64,000 nucleotides of DNA from Prolixibacter denitrificans (GTDB lineage: Bacteria > Bacteroidota > Bacteroidia > Bacteroidales > Prolixibacteraceae), in the NCBI RefSeq assembly GCF_003014495.1, contig NZ_PYGC01000004.1:62001-126000 (forward strand), read 5' to 3'. Shown piece after piece: positions 1 through 8,361 of the stretch. The notes beneath the pieces were generated by a model, which was given only the letters and a program-made list of their open reading frames with translations, ran no database searches and had not been told where the DNA came from. Position 1 is the stretch's first letter. Every line of letters begins with the position of its first letter. Both the position numbers and the translations under genes were made by a program.

Positions 1-61
1 ATGGCATGCTCATAACGACTGCAAACATAACAGCAAAAATCGTTTTCCGGATTGTCTTCAT
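1..61 (-). CDS. Partial: N-terminus of a secreted protein (signal peptide)
   Basis: Reading the minus strand from an ATG at 61 gives an open frame of 20 codons running off the window edge. It begins Met-Lys-Thr-Ile-Arg-Lys followed by a hydrophobic stretch (IFAVMFAVVMSMP), the charged-then-hydrophobic pattern of a Sec signal peptide. No mature sequence is visible, so the function cannot be named. It lies downstream of, and on the same strand as, the DUF763 gene, about 300 bases away. The frame is short, so the call rests on the signal-peptide pattern. Confidence 0.5.
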   Translation of the reverse strand, partial: MKTIRKTIFAVMFAVVMSMP

Positions 62-365
62 GTGTTTTAGTTTATTGACATTTGGCAAACAAGACATATT
101 GATTTCTGATACACATCGCATTGATATGTTTCAAAATTCAATATCTCCTTAATACCAGTATTCTCTTTTTCAGTGATAAACACCGGTAATATTCCACTAA
201 GTTGTATGGTTTGGTAGGTAGTTGAGTGTGCCAGTTCTGAGGATCAAAATTAAGGCTTTGGCCGAATTATCTTTCATAATTTTAAAGAAACCTTCTCATG
301 TGAGCCACACAAATACGAGGTTCTTTTTCAGATGTATGTACAAACTAGCCGGTTCTCACCAAATG
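62..365. other. Intergenic stretch, no gene seen
   Basis: About 300 AT-rich bases between the DUF763 stop and the start of the partial secreted protein. Open frames here are short, compositionally poor and mostly extend antisense into the DUF763 gene. It presumably carries the promoter of the partial gene, but I could not find a convincing TAnnTTTG box on the minus strand, nor a hairpin with a T-run that would terminate the DUF763 transcript. Confidence 0.5.
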
Positions 366-1583
366 TCAAAACAGTTCCAATTGCCCGTCATCCAGGTTCT
401 TCCTCGTTTTCTTTTTGTCATCAAACACTGTTCGTCCGCCAAAAGCTTTCGACTCTTTTCGCTCCTGCTCAATATACTTTTCAAACTTTTCGGGATTGGG
501 AACAAAATCCTTTTCAAGTTTGAAAAGTAAATCAGAAAGCTTCTTGATGGAATCCTTCTTTTCGGTTTCTCCAATTTTTGCCCTCCGAACAGCATCCTGA
601 AGAAAATGAATCGATTCGTCATAAACAGAGGTTTGCACCGGGAATGGGTGTCCGTCCTTTCCTCCGTGTGCAAAAGAGAAACGAGCCGGATCGTGAAAAC
701 GCGAAGGTGTTCCGTGAATCACTTCGCTAACCAGGCTCAGCGAACGCAGCGTCTTTGGTCCCAGTCCCCGCAGCAGCAACAAATCATCGAACTTCTCGAA
801 CTGGCTATCATAGGCCATGGCCAAAATCGTTCCCAAGCGTTTCATGTCCACGTCAGTCACTTTTACATCATGATGACGGGGCATTAAAACCTTTCGGATT
901 TCAGGCAACATCCTACCGGGATTTTCTTTTCCTACATTCAGAATTCCTTCGCGGGAAGACGCAGCTTCATGCGCTGTCAGATTCAATATCAATCCCTGAT
1001 TGTGTCCAATAACCGATGCATGCGGCTCATCAACGAACGAGCTCACTTTTTCAGAAAGCCAGTGATAGCGACGAGCCATATTATTTCCATCGTTCATTCC
1101 CTGCTGCACCACAGCCCAGTTTCCGTTCTGCGTCAGAATGAAAGAATGCAGATACAACTGAAACCCATCCTGCAGTGCTGTATTGTCCACTTTGGCGGTC
1201 AGCTTGCTGGTGCGCACCAATTCGTCTCCGTTTAAACCGGTCCGATCACCTATGTGCAATAATTCCTCGGGCGTCTTCCGGGAATGCTTTCCCCGACCTC
1301 CGCAGACGTAAATTCCCAACTCTTGTGAAACCGGATTCAGAGCATGTTTCAATGCTCCCATCACCGAGGTGGTTATTCCTGAAGAATGCCAGTCCATTCC
1401 CAAAACAGCACCAAACGATTGGAACCAAAACGGATCACTGATACGCCGGAGAAATTCGTCCGGGCCGTACTCCTCAACGATCGCTTCCGTAATCGCCAGT
1501 CCCATCGCCCGCATGCGCTCATACAACCATGAAGGTACGCGTCCATAATGAAGTGGCAAATCAGCCTGTCCCGAACGTTTCAT
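366..1583 (-). CDS. DUF763 domain protein
   Basis: A 405-residue soluble protein of the DUF763 family, recognised from its N-terminus (RSGQADLPLHYGRVPSWL) and the central HNQGLILNLTAHEA stretch. Near residues 265-290 there is a helix-hairpin-helix-like segment (LLLRGLGPKTLRSLSLV), which in other families binds DNA non-specifically. The C-terminal 60 residues are Lys/Glu-rich and probably helical. The family is widespread in archaea and bacteria without, to my knowledge, an established biochemical role; a nucleic-acid link is inference from the HhH-like motif. The start is the ATG at 1583, about 33 bases downstream of a TAACTTTG box. It looks monocistronic and is unrelated to the polysaccharide locus that starts on the other strand. 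Confidence 0.85.
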   Translation of the reverse strand: MKRSGQADLPLHYGRVPSWLYERMRAMGLAITEAIVEEYGPDEFLRRISDPFWFQSFGAVLGMDWHSSGITTSVMGALKHALNPVSQELGIYVCGGRGKHSRKTPEELLHIGDRTGLNGDELVRTSKLTAKVDNTALQDGFQLYLHSFILTQNGNWAVVQQGMNDGNNMARRYHWLSEKVSSFVDEPHASVIGHNQGLILNLTAHEAASSREGILNVGKENPGRMLPEIRKVLMPRHHDVKVTDVDMKRLGTILAMAYDSQFEKFDDLLLLRGLGPKTLRSLSLVSEVIHGTPSRFHDPARFSFAHGGKDGHPFPVQTSVYDESIHFLQDAVRRAKIGETEKKDSIKKLSDLLFKLEKDFVPNPEKFEKYIEQERKESKAFGGRTVFDDKKKTRKNLDDGQLELF

Positions 1584-1615
1584 TCAACCAACAATTTAGA
1601 TTAAAACCAATAAGA

Positions 1616-1623
1616 CAAAGTTA
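1616..1623 (-). promoter_or_regulatory. Likely -7 box for the DUF763 gene
   Basis: On the minus strand this reads TAACTTTG, an exact match to the Bacteroidota -7 consensus TAnnTTTG, 33 bases upstream of the ATG at 1583. A TTTG lies only 15 bases further upstream, closer than the usual 19-21, so the -33 element is uncertain. Confidence 0.45.
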
Positions 1624-1871
1624 AAAACGGTTTCGCGTCAAAGCATAAAATTATTCAAACCCAAACACTTTCTTAAAAAATAATCTCTAAATGATAGTTT
1701 ATAACTTCAAAAATAACGATAAGAAACAATAATAAATATTAAAACAACTACCTGATGAACAATTCATTATCACAGAAACGAACAATAATAAAAAATACCC
1801 CTAAAATGCTTTCCAGAACAATTAAAAATTCTGCATAACGCGCACAAAAATGACGTTTTGGGGAATCAGCT

Positions 1872-1898
1872 TCACATAATTCACATTAATCACATAAT
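1872..1898 (+). repeat. Three tandem 9-base direct repeats
   Basis: TCACATAAT (1872-1880), TCACATTAA (1881-1889) and TCACATAAT (1890-1898) follow each other without spacers. The first and third copies are identical; the middle differs at two positions. The last copy is embedded in the palindrome at 1885-1913. The period of 9 is not a whole helical turn, so this may simply be a small tandem duplication. Confidence 0.6.
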
Positions 1899-1913
1899 AA
1901 TTATATGATTAAT
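1885..1913. promoter_or_regulatory. 29-base near-perfect palindrome, operator-like
   Basis: The left half starts ATTAATCACATAAT and the right half ends ATTATATGATTAAT around a central A at 1899. Compared with its own reverse complement, only one base pair (1893 against 1905) and the unpaired centre differ. Its size and lack of a loop fit a dimeric regulator's operator better than a transcription terminator. It is about 485 bases from the first polysaccharide gene and about 300 from the DUF763 start, so which gene it serves is unknown. Confidence 0.5.
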
Positions 1914-2187
1914 TAAAGTGCTGTGAGGCTCGAATTTAAAGGACTTATTTATCTGATTAACTTAACTAATATAAAGTATCACAGAAAATTACGTCTTCAT
2001 TGGATCAGCAGAACCACACTCTCGATAACTCACAAATCACTTCTATCCGTAATTTTAAATTTTCCGTAAAACAGGTATTTACTTCTGCCTCATTTAATTC
2101 TTAACTTTTGTTTAGCTTTTTTATTAAGCCGAATCATTCTCCTAAACCACTTTCCATCCGATCAATCCTCATGGGACTGAAGAGGCG

Positions 2188-2218
2188 AAGCTATAAATCA
2201 TAATCTTATTTATAGCTT
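2188..2218. promoter_or_regulatory. Perfect 11-base inverted repeat overlapping the -33 region
   Basis: AAGCTATAAAT (2188-2198) and ATTTATAGCTT (2208-2218) are exact inverted copies separated by 9 bases. The last two bases of the right arm form part of the TTG that I take as the -33 element of the polysaccharide promoter. An operator for a repressor or activator is the simplest reading. No T-run follows, so a terminator is unlikely, and the spacing is too short for an invertible promoter segment. Confidence 0.5.
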
Positions 2219-2248
2219 GTTTAAGCATACTCCACGAGCATAATTTTG
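2217..2248 (+). promoter_or_regulatory. Candidate promoter of the polysaccharide locus
   Basis: TTG (2217-2219), 21 bases, then TAATTTTG (2241-2248): a match to the Bacteroidota -33/-7 pattern. Transcription would start near 2255, leaving a leader of about 140 bases before the export lipoprotein gene at 2397. The inverted repeat at 2188-2218 touches the -33 element. Confidence 0.45.
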
Positions 2249-2396
2249 AGCATAAATTCTTACACATAGCCATGCAGCCAAAACTAATGCTCGCTTTTGT
2301 ATAAAGGATTGACGGAAATGACAGTTGGCACCGCCTATTAAATCTGATGCATTGTCACTGTCCGGATTTTAATCTCACTAATAACCTGTAATCCTC

Positions 2397-3167
2397 ATGA
2401 AATTTCGTTCTCTCACCTGGGCAGGGTTATTCCTTCTGCTCACAGCCCTGTTTTCATCATGTAGCACTCCTCTTAAAAACATTACCTACCTATATAATTT
2501 AGGGAAAGCAGACTCCACGTTACAAACCGTTTCGCCGGATGTCTACACCATCCATCCCAACGACAACCTCTACATCAGTATTATCAGTGATAATCCCGAT
2601 GCTGCTTCCTTTTTGAATCTTTCCCAACCCGATCGCAACTACACTTCAGAATCGTCGCTGGAACTCATCACATATATTGTGGATGACCATGGTAATATTG
2701 TGCTTCCATATCTCGGGAAACAGCATGTAGGGGGCAAAACAACCAACCAGGTAAGAGATGAATTACAAGAACAGATTGACAACATTATGGAAAATGCTTC
2801 CGTGTTCGTCAAGCTGGTAAACCGAACGATAACTATACTCGGAGAGGTTAACCGCCCCGGCCAATACCGGGTTAACAAAAATTCGATGACGATATTTGAG
2901 GCCCTGGGAACCGCCGGAGACCTAAGCGACTTTGGAAACAGAAAAGACGTCAGGGTCATCAGAGGAGAGGGCGGCGAAAGAAAAGTAGCGACATTAAACC
3001 TGACTAACAGCAACATCACGCATTCTAAATACTTTTACATACTCCCCAACGATATTATTTACGTACAACCTAAAAACCGAATATACGGAGCAAAAACACT
3101 TCCTTTCGCGACTCTTTTTACGGCAATATCTACCGCCGTTCTACTATATACTTCCTTTAGGCCTTAA
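2397..3167 (+). CDS. Polysaccharide export outer-membrane lipoprotein (Wza family)
   Basis: A 256-residue lipoprotein: a signal peptide ending in the lipobox FSSC with acylated Cys22, then a Poly_export domain (about 45-110) and an SLBB-type beta-grasp segment (TITILGEVNRPGQYRVNKN, about 145-165). The C-terminus has a hydrophobic helix (about 237-252), as in short Bacteroidota versions that lack the large Wza barrel. In this family the protein forms or gates the outer-membrane exit of the polysaccharide, working with the Wzc-type kinase encoded next. It is the first gene of the locus; 186 bases separate it from the kinase gene, a gap in which I found no clear promoter. Confidence 0.9.
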   Translation: MKFRSLTWAGLFLLLTALFSSCSTPLKNITYLYNLGKADSTLQTVSPDVYTIHPNDNLYISIISDNPDAASFLNLSQPDRNYTSESSLELITYIVDDHGNIVLPYLGKQHVGGKTTNQVRDELQEQIDNIMENASVFVKLVNRTITILGEVNRPGQYRVNKNSMTIFEALGTAGDLSDFGNRKDVRVIRGEGGERKVATLNLTNSNITHSKYFYILPNDIIYVQPKNRIYGAKTLPFATLFTAISTAVLLYTSFRP

Positions 3168-3353
3168 TCGTTTACTTCACACATAAGACCCAGAAGGAAA
3201 TTTATACTTCCCTTAATAATATTTGCCCAACACTTTCCAGAAAAGAGCACATGCATATCGTATGAGTTGGTGTCAATATTTAAGACAATTTCCTCTCTTT
3301 TTATACATGATGCTTCCATTCAGACATAACAAGCTTTCCTAAAAAACTGCCAT

Positions 3354-5828
3354 ATGGATACCCAAAACCCGCTCACTCCAAATCAACCCACAACATTTTC
3401 CAGACCCAGAAATTATCGAAAATACTTCTTCCTGCTGCTGTCTCACTGGTACTGGTTTGTAATAGCCTTCATACTCACGGTTACCGGAATATGGTTATAT
3501 TACCGTTACTCACACCCGGTGTATGCTGTTTCCTCAACCATGCTAATTCACGAACAGCAAAACCAAAATCCACTTACCACACAGAAAGACCCGGAATCGA
3601 ATGTTTTTCAGGGATTCGGGTTATTCCAGGGAAAACAAAACACGGAGAACCAAATTCAGATTTTGAAATCCTGGACACAGGTAAGGACTACGCTCGAACA
3701 TTTTAACTTCGAAGCAACTTACTATAAAATTGGTCGTTTCAGGACAATTGAACTGTACAAGGATGTTCCGTTTCACATAGAGTTGGACCGAAGTCATCCT
3801 CAGTTACTGGATGCCAATTTTGATCTTCACTTCCTTCCAAATAACAGGGTAGAAATGACTATCCAGGGGAAAAAAGCAGTACGATATGATTATCGGAATG
3901 AGAAAGAGTTACAACCAGAGAAAGAAATCGAAGAAACCCGAACATTCCCTATTGATAGTTTCGTTGCTTCCGATGATTACGCATTCCGAATTATCCCGGC
4001 AGCCGATTCCAAACTGGAAGGCAATTACCGCGTTGTTTTCCATTCGCTGGACGAGTTAACCGCTGACTACCTGAACAGATTGACCGTGGCACCAATATCC
4101 AAAGAAGGAACTATCGTCAAACTCAGTACAACCTGCGAGAATCCACAAAAAGGCATCGACTTTCTAAACGAAATGATGCAGGTCTATCAAACACATAACC
4201 TGGATAAGAAGAATATCATTGCCACAAAAACCATCTTCTTCATTACCTCTCAGTTAGCCAACGTAAGTGATTCCCTGTCCGCATCGCAAAAAATTCGTGA
4301 ACGCTTTCAGAGTCGAAACAATCTGCTCGATGTTTCATACCAATCTCAGCAACTTCTTGACCAGTTAGTAAAACTTGAGGACCAGAAAAGTCTGCTGGAA
4401 ACTCAACATCAATATTACCAGTACCTGGAAACTTATCTTTCGAGGAATGACAACTTACAATCGCTCGTTGCTCCGACAACGGTCGGCATCGATGATCCGC
4501 TCCTCGTTAATTTATTGCAGGAGTTAAGTCAACTCAACATCGAAAAAACTACCTTATCCGCCACGGTAAAGGACCCTGACCATCCCCGCATGCGACAACT
4601 GAATATCCAGATGGAAACAACCAAGCGCACCTTACTGGAAAATAGCCGCAACATTATGCACCAGTCGGAAATCACCCTGAACGACTTAACCAAACGCATT
4701 GATAATCTGCAGCAACGAACCCGAAATCTACCATCGGTAGAACGCAATTATGTGAATATAGAAAGACGTTATCAGCTGAATAACGACACCTATACATTCC
4801 TCCTGCAAAAGCTATCAGAAGCACAGATTGCGAAAGCGTCCAACATGCCTGACAATGAAATAATTGACCCCGCAAGAATGGAAGGCAACACCCCAATTAG
4901 TCCAAACAACATGACAATTTACCTGGTAGCATTGCTCTTCGGAATTTTTCTCCCGGCTGGGGGAATTATTCTAAAAAATGAATTCGACAACAAAGTCCGG
5001 ACTCCAGAGGACCTGGAAAATCTGACTAAGTACCCCATATTAGGACATATCATTCATGACGACCAGGCTGCCATTAGCCATACTGCGTTACTCGATCATC
5101 CCAATTCTCCCGTGGGTGAAACGTACAGGGCCTTGCGCATGAAACTTAAATTCATGCTAAACGGCACGGAACAACCGGTTATAGCAGTTACCTCAACCGG
5201 TTCTGACGAAGGGAAAACATTTACAGCCATGAATCTTGCTGCATCATTTGCGCTGTTGGGACAAAAGGCCGTACTTCTCGATCTTGACTTGCGCAATTCG
5301 AAAATGGCGGAGATGCATAACTACGATAAAAACAGAGGAGTCAGCAACTATTTGTTAGGTGAAATGAGACTCGAGGATATCACATTCAGGTCTACTCACC
5401 CATACATGTGGCTCATCCCATCAGGAAGCTTTCCGCCCAATCCCGGAGAATTGTTAGCCGACAAAAAACTTAAAGAGTTGATTGAATTGCTGAAAGAAGA
5501 ATACGACGTCATTGTTATCGACTCCAGCCCTTTGCTGGTTGCCGATCTGTTCCAATACAGTCATTTATGCAACGCTTACCTATATGTAAGCCGCCAGGGA
5601 GTAACTCCGCAACCAGCCATTAAAAGTGCTTTACAGGAAATTTCCAACCAACATATCCGCAACGTTGGTATACTTCTGAATGACATTCGAATTAATAATC
5701 AACCACTCGGTGACCGATACAACTATAGCTACATGTACGGCTATGGATATAAAACTCAAAAGCCCAAAAATCGTCCTGCAGCCTACTGGCGAAAAGTGAA
5801 TTCCAAGAAACAAGCACAAACAACCTGA
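3354..5828 (+). CDS. Polysaccharide co-polymerase / tyrosine autokinase (Wzc family)
   Basis: An 824-residue inner-membrane protein. A Wzz domain is bounded by membrane segments near residues 25-48 and 519-540, with a long coiled-coil-rich periplasmic part and GNVR-like region between them. The cytoplasmic BY-kinase domain has Walker A (TGSDEGKT, about 613-620), Walker A' (LLDLDLR) and Walker B (VIVIDSSPLL, about 718). The Tyr-rich tail (YNYSYMYGYGY, about 788-798) is the usual autophosphorylation cluster. Known members control chain length and export by cycles of phosphorylation. A cognate low-molecular-weight tyrosine phosphatase is not encoded in the window. Confidence 0.95.
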   Translation: MDTQNPLTPNQPTTFSRPRNYRKYFFLLLSHWYWFVIAFILTVTGIWLYYRYSHPVYAVSSTMLIHEQQNQNPLTTQKDPESNVFQGFGLFQGKQNTENQIQILKSWTQVRTTLEHFNFEATYYKIGRFRTIELYKDVPFHIELDRSHPQLLDANFDLHFLPNNRVEMTIQGKKAVRYDYRNEKELQPEKEIEETRTFPIDSFVASDDYAFRIIPAADSKLEGNYRVVFHSLDELTADYLNRLTVAPISKEGTIVKLSTTCENPQKGIDFLNEMMQVYQTHNLDKKNIIATKTIFFITSQLANVSDSLSASQKIRERFQSRNNLLDVSYQSQQLLDQLVKLEDQKSLLETQHQYYQYLETYLSRNDNLQSLVAPTTVGIDDPLLVNLLQELSQLNIEKTTLSATVKDPDHPRMRQLNIQMETTKRTLLENSRNIMHQSEITLNDLTKRIDNLQQRTRNLPSVERNYVNIERRYQLNNDTYTFLLQKLSEAQIAKASNMPDNEIIDPARMEGNTPISPNNMTIYLVALLFGIFLPAGGIILKNEFDNKVRTPEDLENLTKYPILGHIIHDDQAAISHTALLDHPNSPVGETYRALRMKLKFMLNGTEQPVIAVTSTGSDEGKTFTAMNLAASFALLGQKAVLLDLDLRNSKMAEMHNYDKNRGVSNYLLGEMRLEDITFRSTHPYMWLIPSGSFPPNPGELLADKKLKELIELLKEEYDVIVIDSSPLLVADLFQYSHLCNAYLYVSRQGVTPQPAIKSALQEISNQHIRNVGILLNDIRINNQPLGDRYNYSYMYGYGYKTQKPKNRPAAYWRKVNSKKQAQTT

Positions 5829-5885
5829 CAACTATCGACGTGATTACACACATCAATCCTTCAACCTAATCCTCAACTTTTTACC

Positions 5886-7031
5886 ATGAAAATTCTCGTA
5901 ACCGGAAGCGCAGGTTTTATTGGCTTTCATTTAGTCAAAGCCTTACTAAAAGCGGGGCATGAAGTAGTTGGTCTCGATTGTATTAACGATTATTATGATG
6001 TTAACCTGAAATATGACCGACTCGCCGAAACCGGCATAGCACCTCCGCTAAGAAATGGAATCGGAGCCTTTATTCAGAGTAGAATTTATGCAAACTATCG
6101 ATTTGTTCGAATGAAACTGGAAGAACGTGAAAGTTTATTTAATCTCTTCGCCTCTGAAAAATTTGATAAGGTATGTAACCTGGCAGCGCAAGCCGGAGTG
6201 CGTTATTCGCTAAAAAATCCGGATGCATACATCAACAGCAATATCATCGGATTTTTGAATATTCTGGAAGCATGCCGACATTTCAAAGTCGGGCACCTTG
6301 TTTTCGCCAGCTCTTCGAGTGTTTATGGTAACAATACCCAAATGCCGCTCAGCACAACTGACCACACAAATCACCCTATTAGTTTGTATGCTGCGACGAA
6401 AAAGAGCAACGAAATGATGGCTCATGCCTACAGCCATCTGTTTGGAATTCCAGCTACCGGCTTACGCTTTTTTACCGTTTATGGTCCGTGGGGCCGTCCG
6501 GACATGGCTTTATTTATTTTCACGAAAGCAATCCTCGAAGGCCGTCCGATTGATGTGTATAACGAAGGAAAAATCCTCCGTGATTTCACATACATAAGCG
6601 ACATCGTTGGCGGAATAATCCGCATTATCGATAGGCAACCTCAGCCAACCGATGACAAGGAAGCATCCCTTTCCGGAAGTACAACCGCTCCTTATAAAAT
6701 CTACAATATCGGACATTCATCACCGGTCCGTTTAATGGATTTCATCGAATCCATCGAGCGAAAGCTGGGAATTCAAGCGCAGAAAAATCTCCTTCCCATG
6801 CAACCCGGGGATGTTCCCATGACTTGGGCAGATACTTCGGAGCTACAAAAGGACTTCGGATATAAGCCAACAACCGGCATAGACGAAGGGATCAGCAAAT
6901 TCCTGGAATGGTACCAAACGTATTATCTGAAAAACCCAAAAGCTCACAAACAATACAATACTCGATCAACCCAACGATTTTTCAAAGATAGAGCTAGTTC
7001 AAAAATCAGAAAAACTTCCATCCATGACTGA
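5886..7031 (+). CDS. NAD-dependent epimerase, UDP-glucuronate 4-epimerase type
   Basis: A 381-residue extended short-chain dehydrogenase. It has the NAD-binding GSAGFIG (7-13), the SSSSVYG strand and the catalytic Tyr168-x3-Lys172 (YAATK). The stretch TGLRFFTVYGPWGRPDMALF is typical of enzymes that interconvert UDP-glucuronate and UDP-galacturonate. It overlaps the following dehydrogenase gene by 8 bases, so the two are translationally coupled and probably act in one uronic-acid pathway. Acting instead on UDP-N-acetylhexosaminuronic acid (TviC-like) is possible given the partner enzyme. The C-terminal 40 residues after the fold are basic and not conserved. Confidence 0.85.
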   Translation: MKILVTGSAGFIGFHLVKALLKAGHEVVGLDCINDYYDVNLKYDRLAETGIAPPLRNGIGAFIQSRIYANYRFVRMKLEERESLFNLFASEKFDKVCNLAAQAGVRYSLKNPDAYINSNIIGFLNILEACRHFKVGHLVFASSSSVYGNNTQMPLSTTDHTNHPISLYAATKKSNEMMAHAYSHLFGIPATGLRFFTVYGPWGRPDMALFIFTKAILEGRPIDVYNEGKILRDFTYISDIVGGIIRIIDRQPQPTDDKEASLSGSTTAPYKIYNIGHSSPVRLMDFIESIERKLGIQAQKNLLPMQPGDVPMTWADTSELQKDFGYKPTTGIDEGISKFLEWYQTYYLKNPKAHKQYNTRSTQRFFKDRASSKIRKTSIHD

Positions 7032-8301
7032 TATACGAATTGCTGTTATCGGACTTGGATATGTTGGTCTTCCCCTGGCAGTGGAGTTCGGTAAAAAATT
7101 ACATACGGTTGGTTTTGATATCAACTCTGCCCGCATAGAAGAACTAAAAAAAGGACATGACCAAACCCTGGAAATCACGGATAGTGAACTAAAAACGGTT
7201 TTGGGGTCCCCTGATAAAGTCGGTCGTCTGCAATTTACCGATGAAAAAAAAGAAATCAGCGATTGCAATTTCTTTATCATCACCGTCCCGACACCAGTGG
7301 ACAAAAATAACAGACCCAACCTAACCCCACTTTGCAGGGCCTCCCAAACCGTTGCTTTTGCACTCAAAAAGGGAGATATCGTCATTTACGAATCGACTGT
7401 TTACCCCGGAGTAACGGAAGAAGAATGTGTCCCGGTGCTGGAACGGTTTTCCGGACTGAAATTCAACGAAGATTTCTTTGTCGGATATTCACCAGAGCGG
7501 ATCAATCCGGGAGATAAGAAACATACCGTGACCCGCATCAAAAAAGTAACTTCCGGCTCGACACCAGAAACAGCCGAAAAGGTAGACCAACTTTACAAAA
7601 CCATCATTACTGCAGGAACCCATAAAGCGCCCTCCATCAAAGTCGCGGAAGCAGCTAAAGTAATTGAAAACAGTCAGCGGGATATCAACATTGCGTTCGT
7701 CAATGAACTCGCAAAAATTTTCAACCGGCTAAACATCGATACACAAGCGGTACTGGAAGCGGCAGGAACAAAATGGAACTTTCTCCCCTTCCGACCGGGT
7801 TTGGTTGGAGGTCATTGCATCGGAGTCGACCCGTATTACCTGGCCCAGAAAGCGCAGGAAGTCGGTTATCACCCGGAAATTATTCTTGCCGGAAGGCGAA
7901 TGAACGATGGCATGGGACACTATGTCGCGGCTGAAGTTGTCAAGCTCATGATACAACATGGCATTTCCATTAAACAAAGTAAAGTGTTAATCATGGGAAT
8001 TACGTTTAAAGAAAACTGTCCGGATATCAGGAATACCAAGGTAATCAACATGATTGACGAGCTCTGCGAATTTGGCTGCAAAATCGACGTATACGATCCC
8101 TGGGCTCATCCCGATGAAGTGGAAAAAGTTTACCATATCCCGCTGGTCCCAACCTACCAAATTCCCGATTACGACGCGGTTGTTCTCGCCGTTGCACACC
8201 ATCAGTTCGAAAATTTCGATTTCAATTTATGCAATAGCCATACAGTCGTTTATGATGTAAAAGGATTTTGGCCTTCCGACAAAGTCGACGGAAGGCTGTA
8301 A
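7024..8301 (+). CDS. Nucleotide-sugar C6 dehydrogenase (TviB/WbpO/UDP-glucose DH family)
   Basis: A 425-residue NAD-dependent enzyme that oxidises the C6 hydroxyl of a UDP-sugar to a carboxylate in two steps. Seen: N-terminal Rossmann motif GLGYVGLP, the ESTVYPGVTEE segment, and the catalytic Cys265 in GGHCIGVDPYYL. The sequence around it (FRPGLVGGHCIGVDPYYLA) is nearer to UDP-N-acetylhexosamine dehydrogenases than to plain UDP-glucose dehydrogenases. With the overlapping epimerase it should supply a uronic acid, making the polymer acidic. Exact substrate is inferred. Confidence 0.88.
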   Translation: MTDIRIAVIGLGYVGLPLAVEFGKKLHTVGFDINSARIEELKKGHDQTLEITDSELKTVLGSPDKVGRLQFTDEKKEISDCNFFIITVPTPVDKNNRPNLTPLCRASQTVAFALKKGDIVIYESTVYPGVTEEECVPVLERFSGLKFNEDFFVGYSPERINPGDKKHTVTRIKKVTSGSTPETAEKVDQLYKTIITAGTHKAPSIKVAEAAKVIENSQRDINIAFVNELAKIFNRLNIDTQAVLEAAGTKWNFLPFRPGLVGGHCIGVDPYYLAQKAQEVGYHPEIILAGRRMNDGMGHYVAAEVVKLMIQHGISIKQSKVLIMGITFKENCPDIRNTKVINMIDELCEFGCKIDVYDPWAHPDEVEKVYHIPLVPTYQIPDYDAVVLAVAHHQFENFDFNLCNSHTVVYDVKGFWPSDKVDGRL

Positions 8302-8361
8302 GCAACAATTACCCCATTCCCCTTTTTTCCGGAAACCTAACCAGAACCACTCTTTAACCAA

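Larger units (their letters stand above)
1584..2396. other. Long AT-rich regulatory region upstream of the polysaccharide locus
   Basis: An 813-base gap between divergent genes, with no credible coding frame on either strand. It holds the DUF763 promoter at its left end. In the middle is a cluster of 9-base direct repeats and a 29-base near-palindrome (1872-1913). At the right is a perfect 11-base inverted repeat with a promoter-like sequence (2188-2248). The distance from that promoter to the first gene leaves a leader of about 140 bases. No UpxY/NusG-like antiterminator gene, common at the head of Bacteroides capsule loci, is present. Confidence 0.6.

Noticed and set aside
222-1441. Plus-strand frames antisense to the DUF763 gene
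   Set aside because: They lie opposite a well-supported gene, have no recognisable motif and differ in codon use from real genes.
2188-2218. Invertible promoter or intrinsic terminator at the inverted repeat
   Set aside because: Arms only 9 bases apart leave nothing to invert, and no T-run follows.
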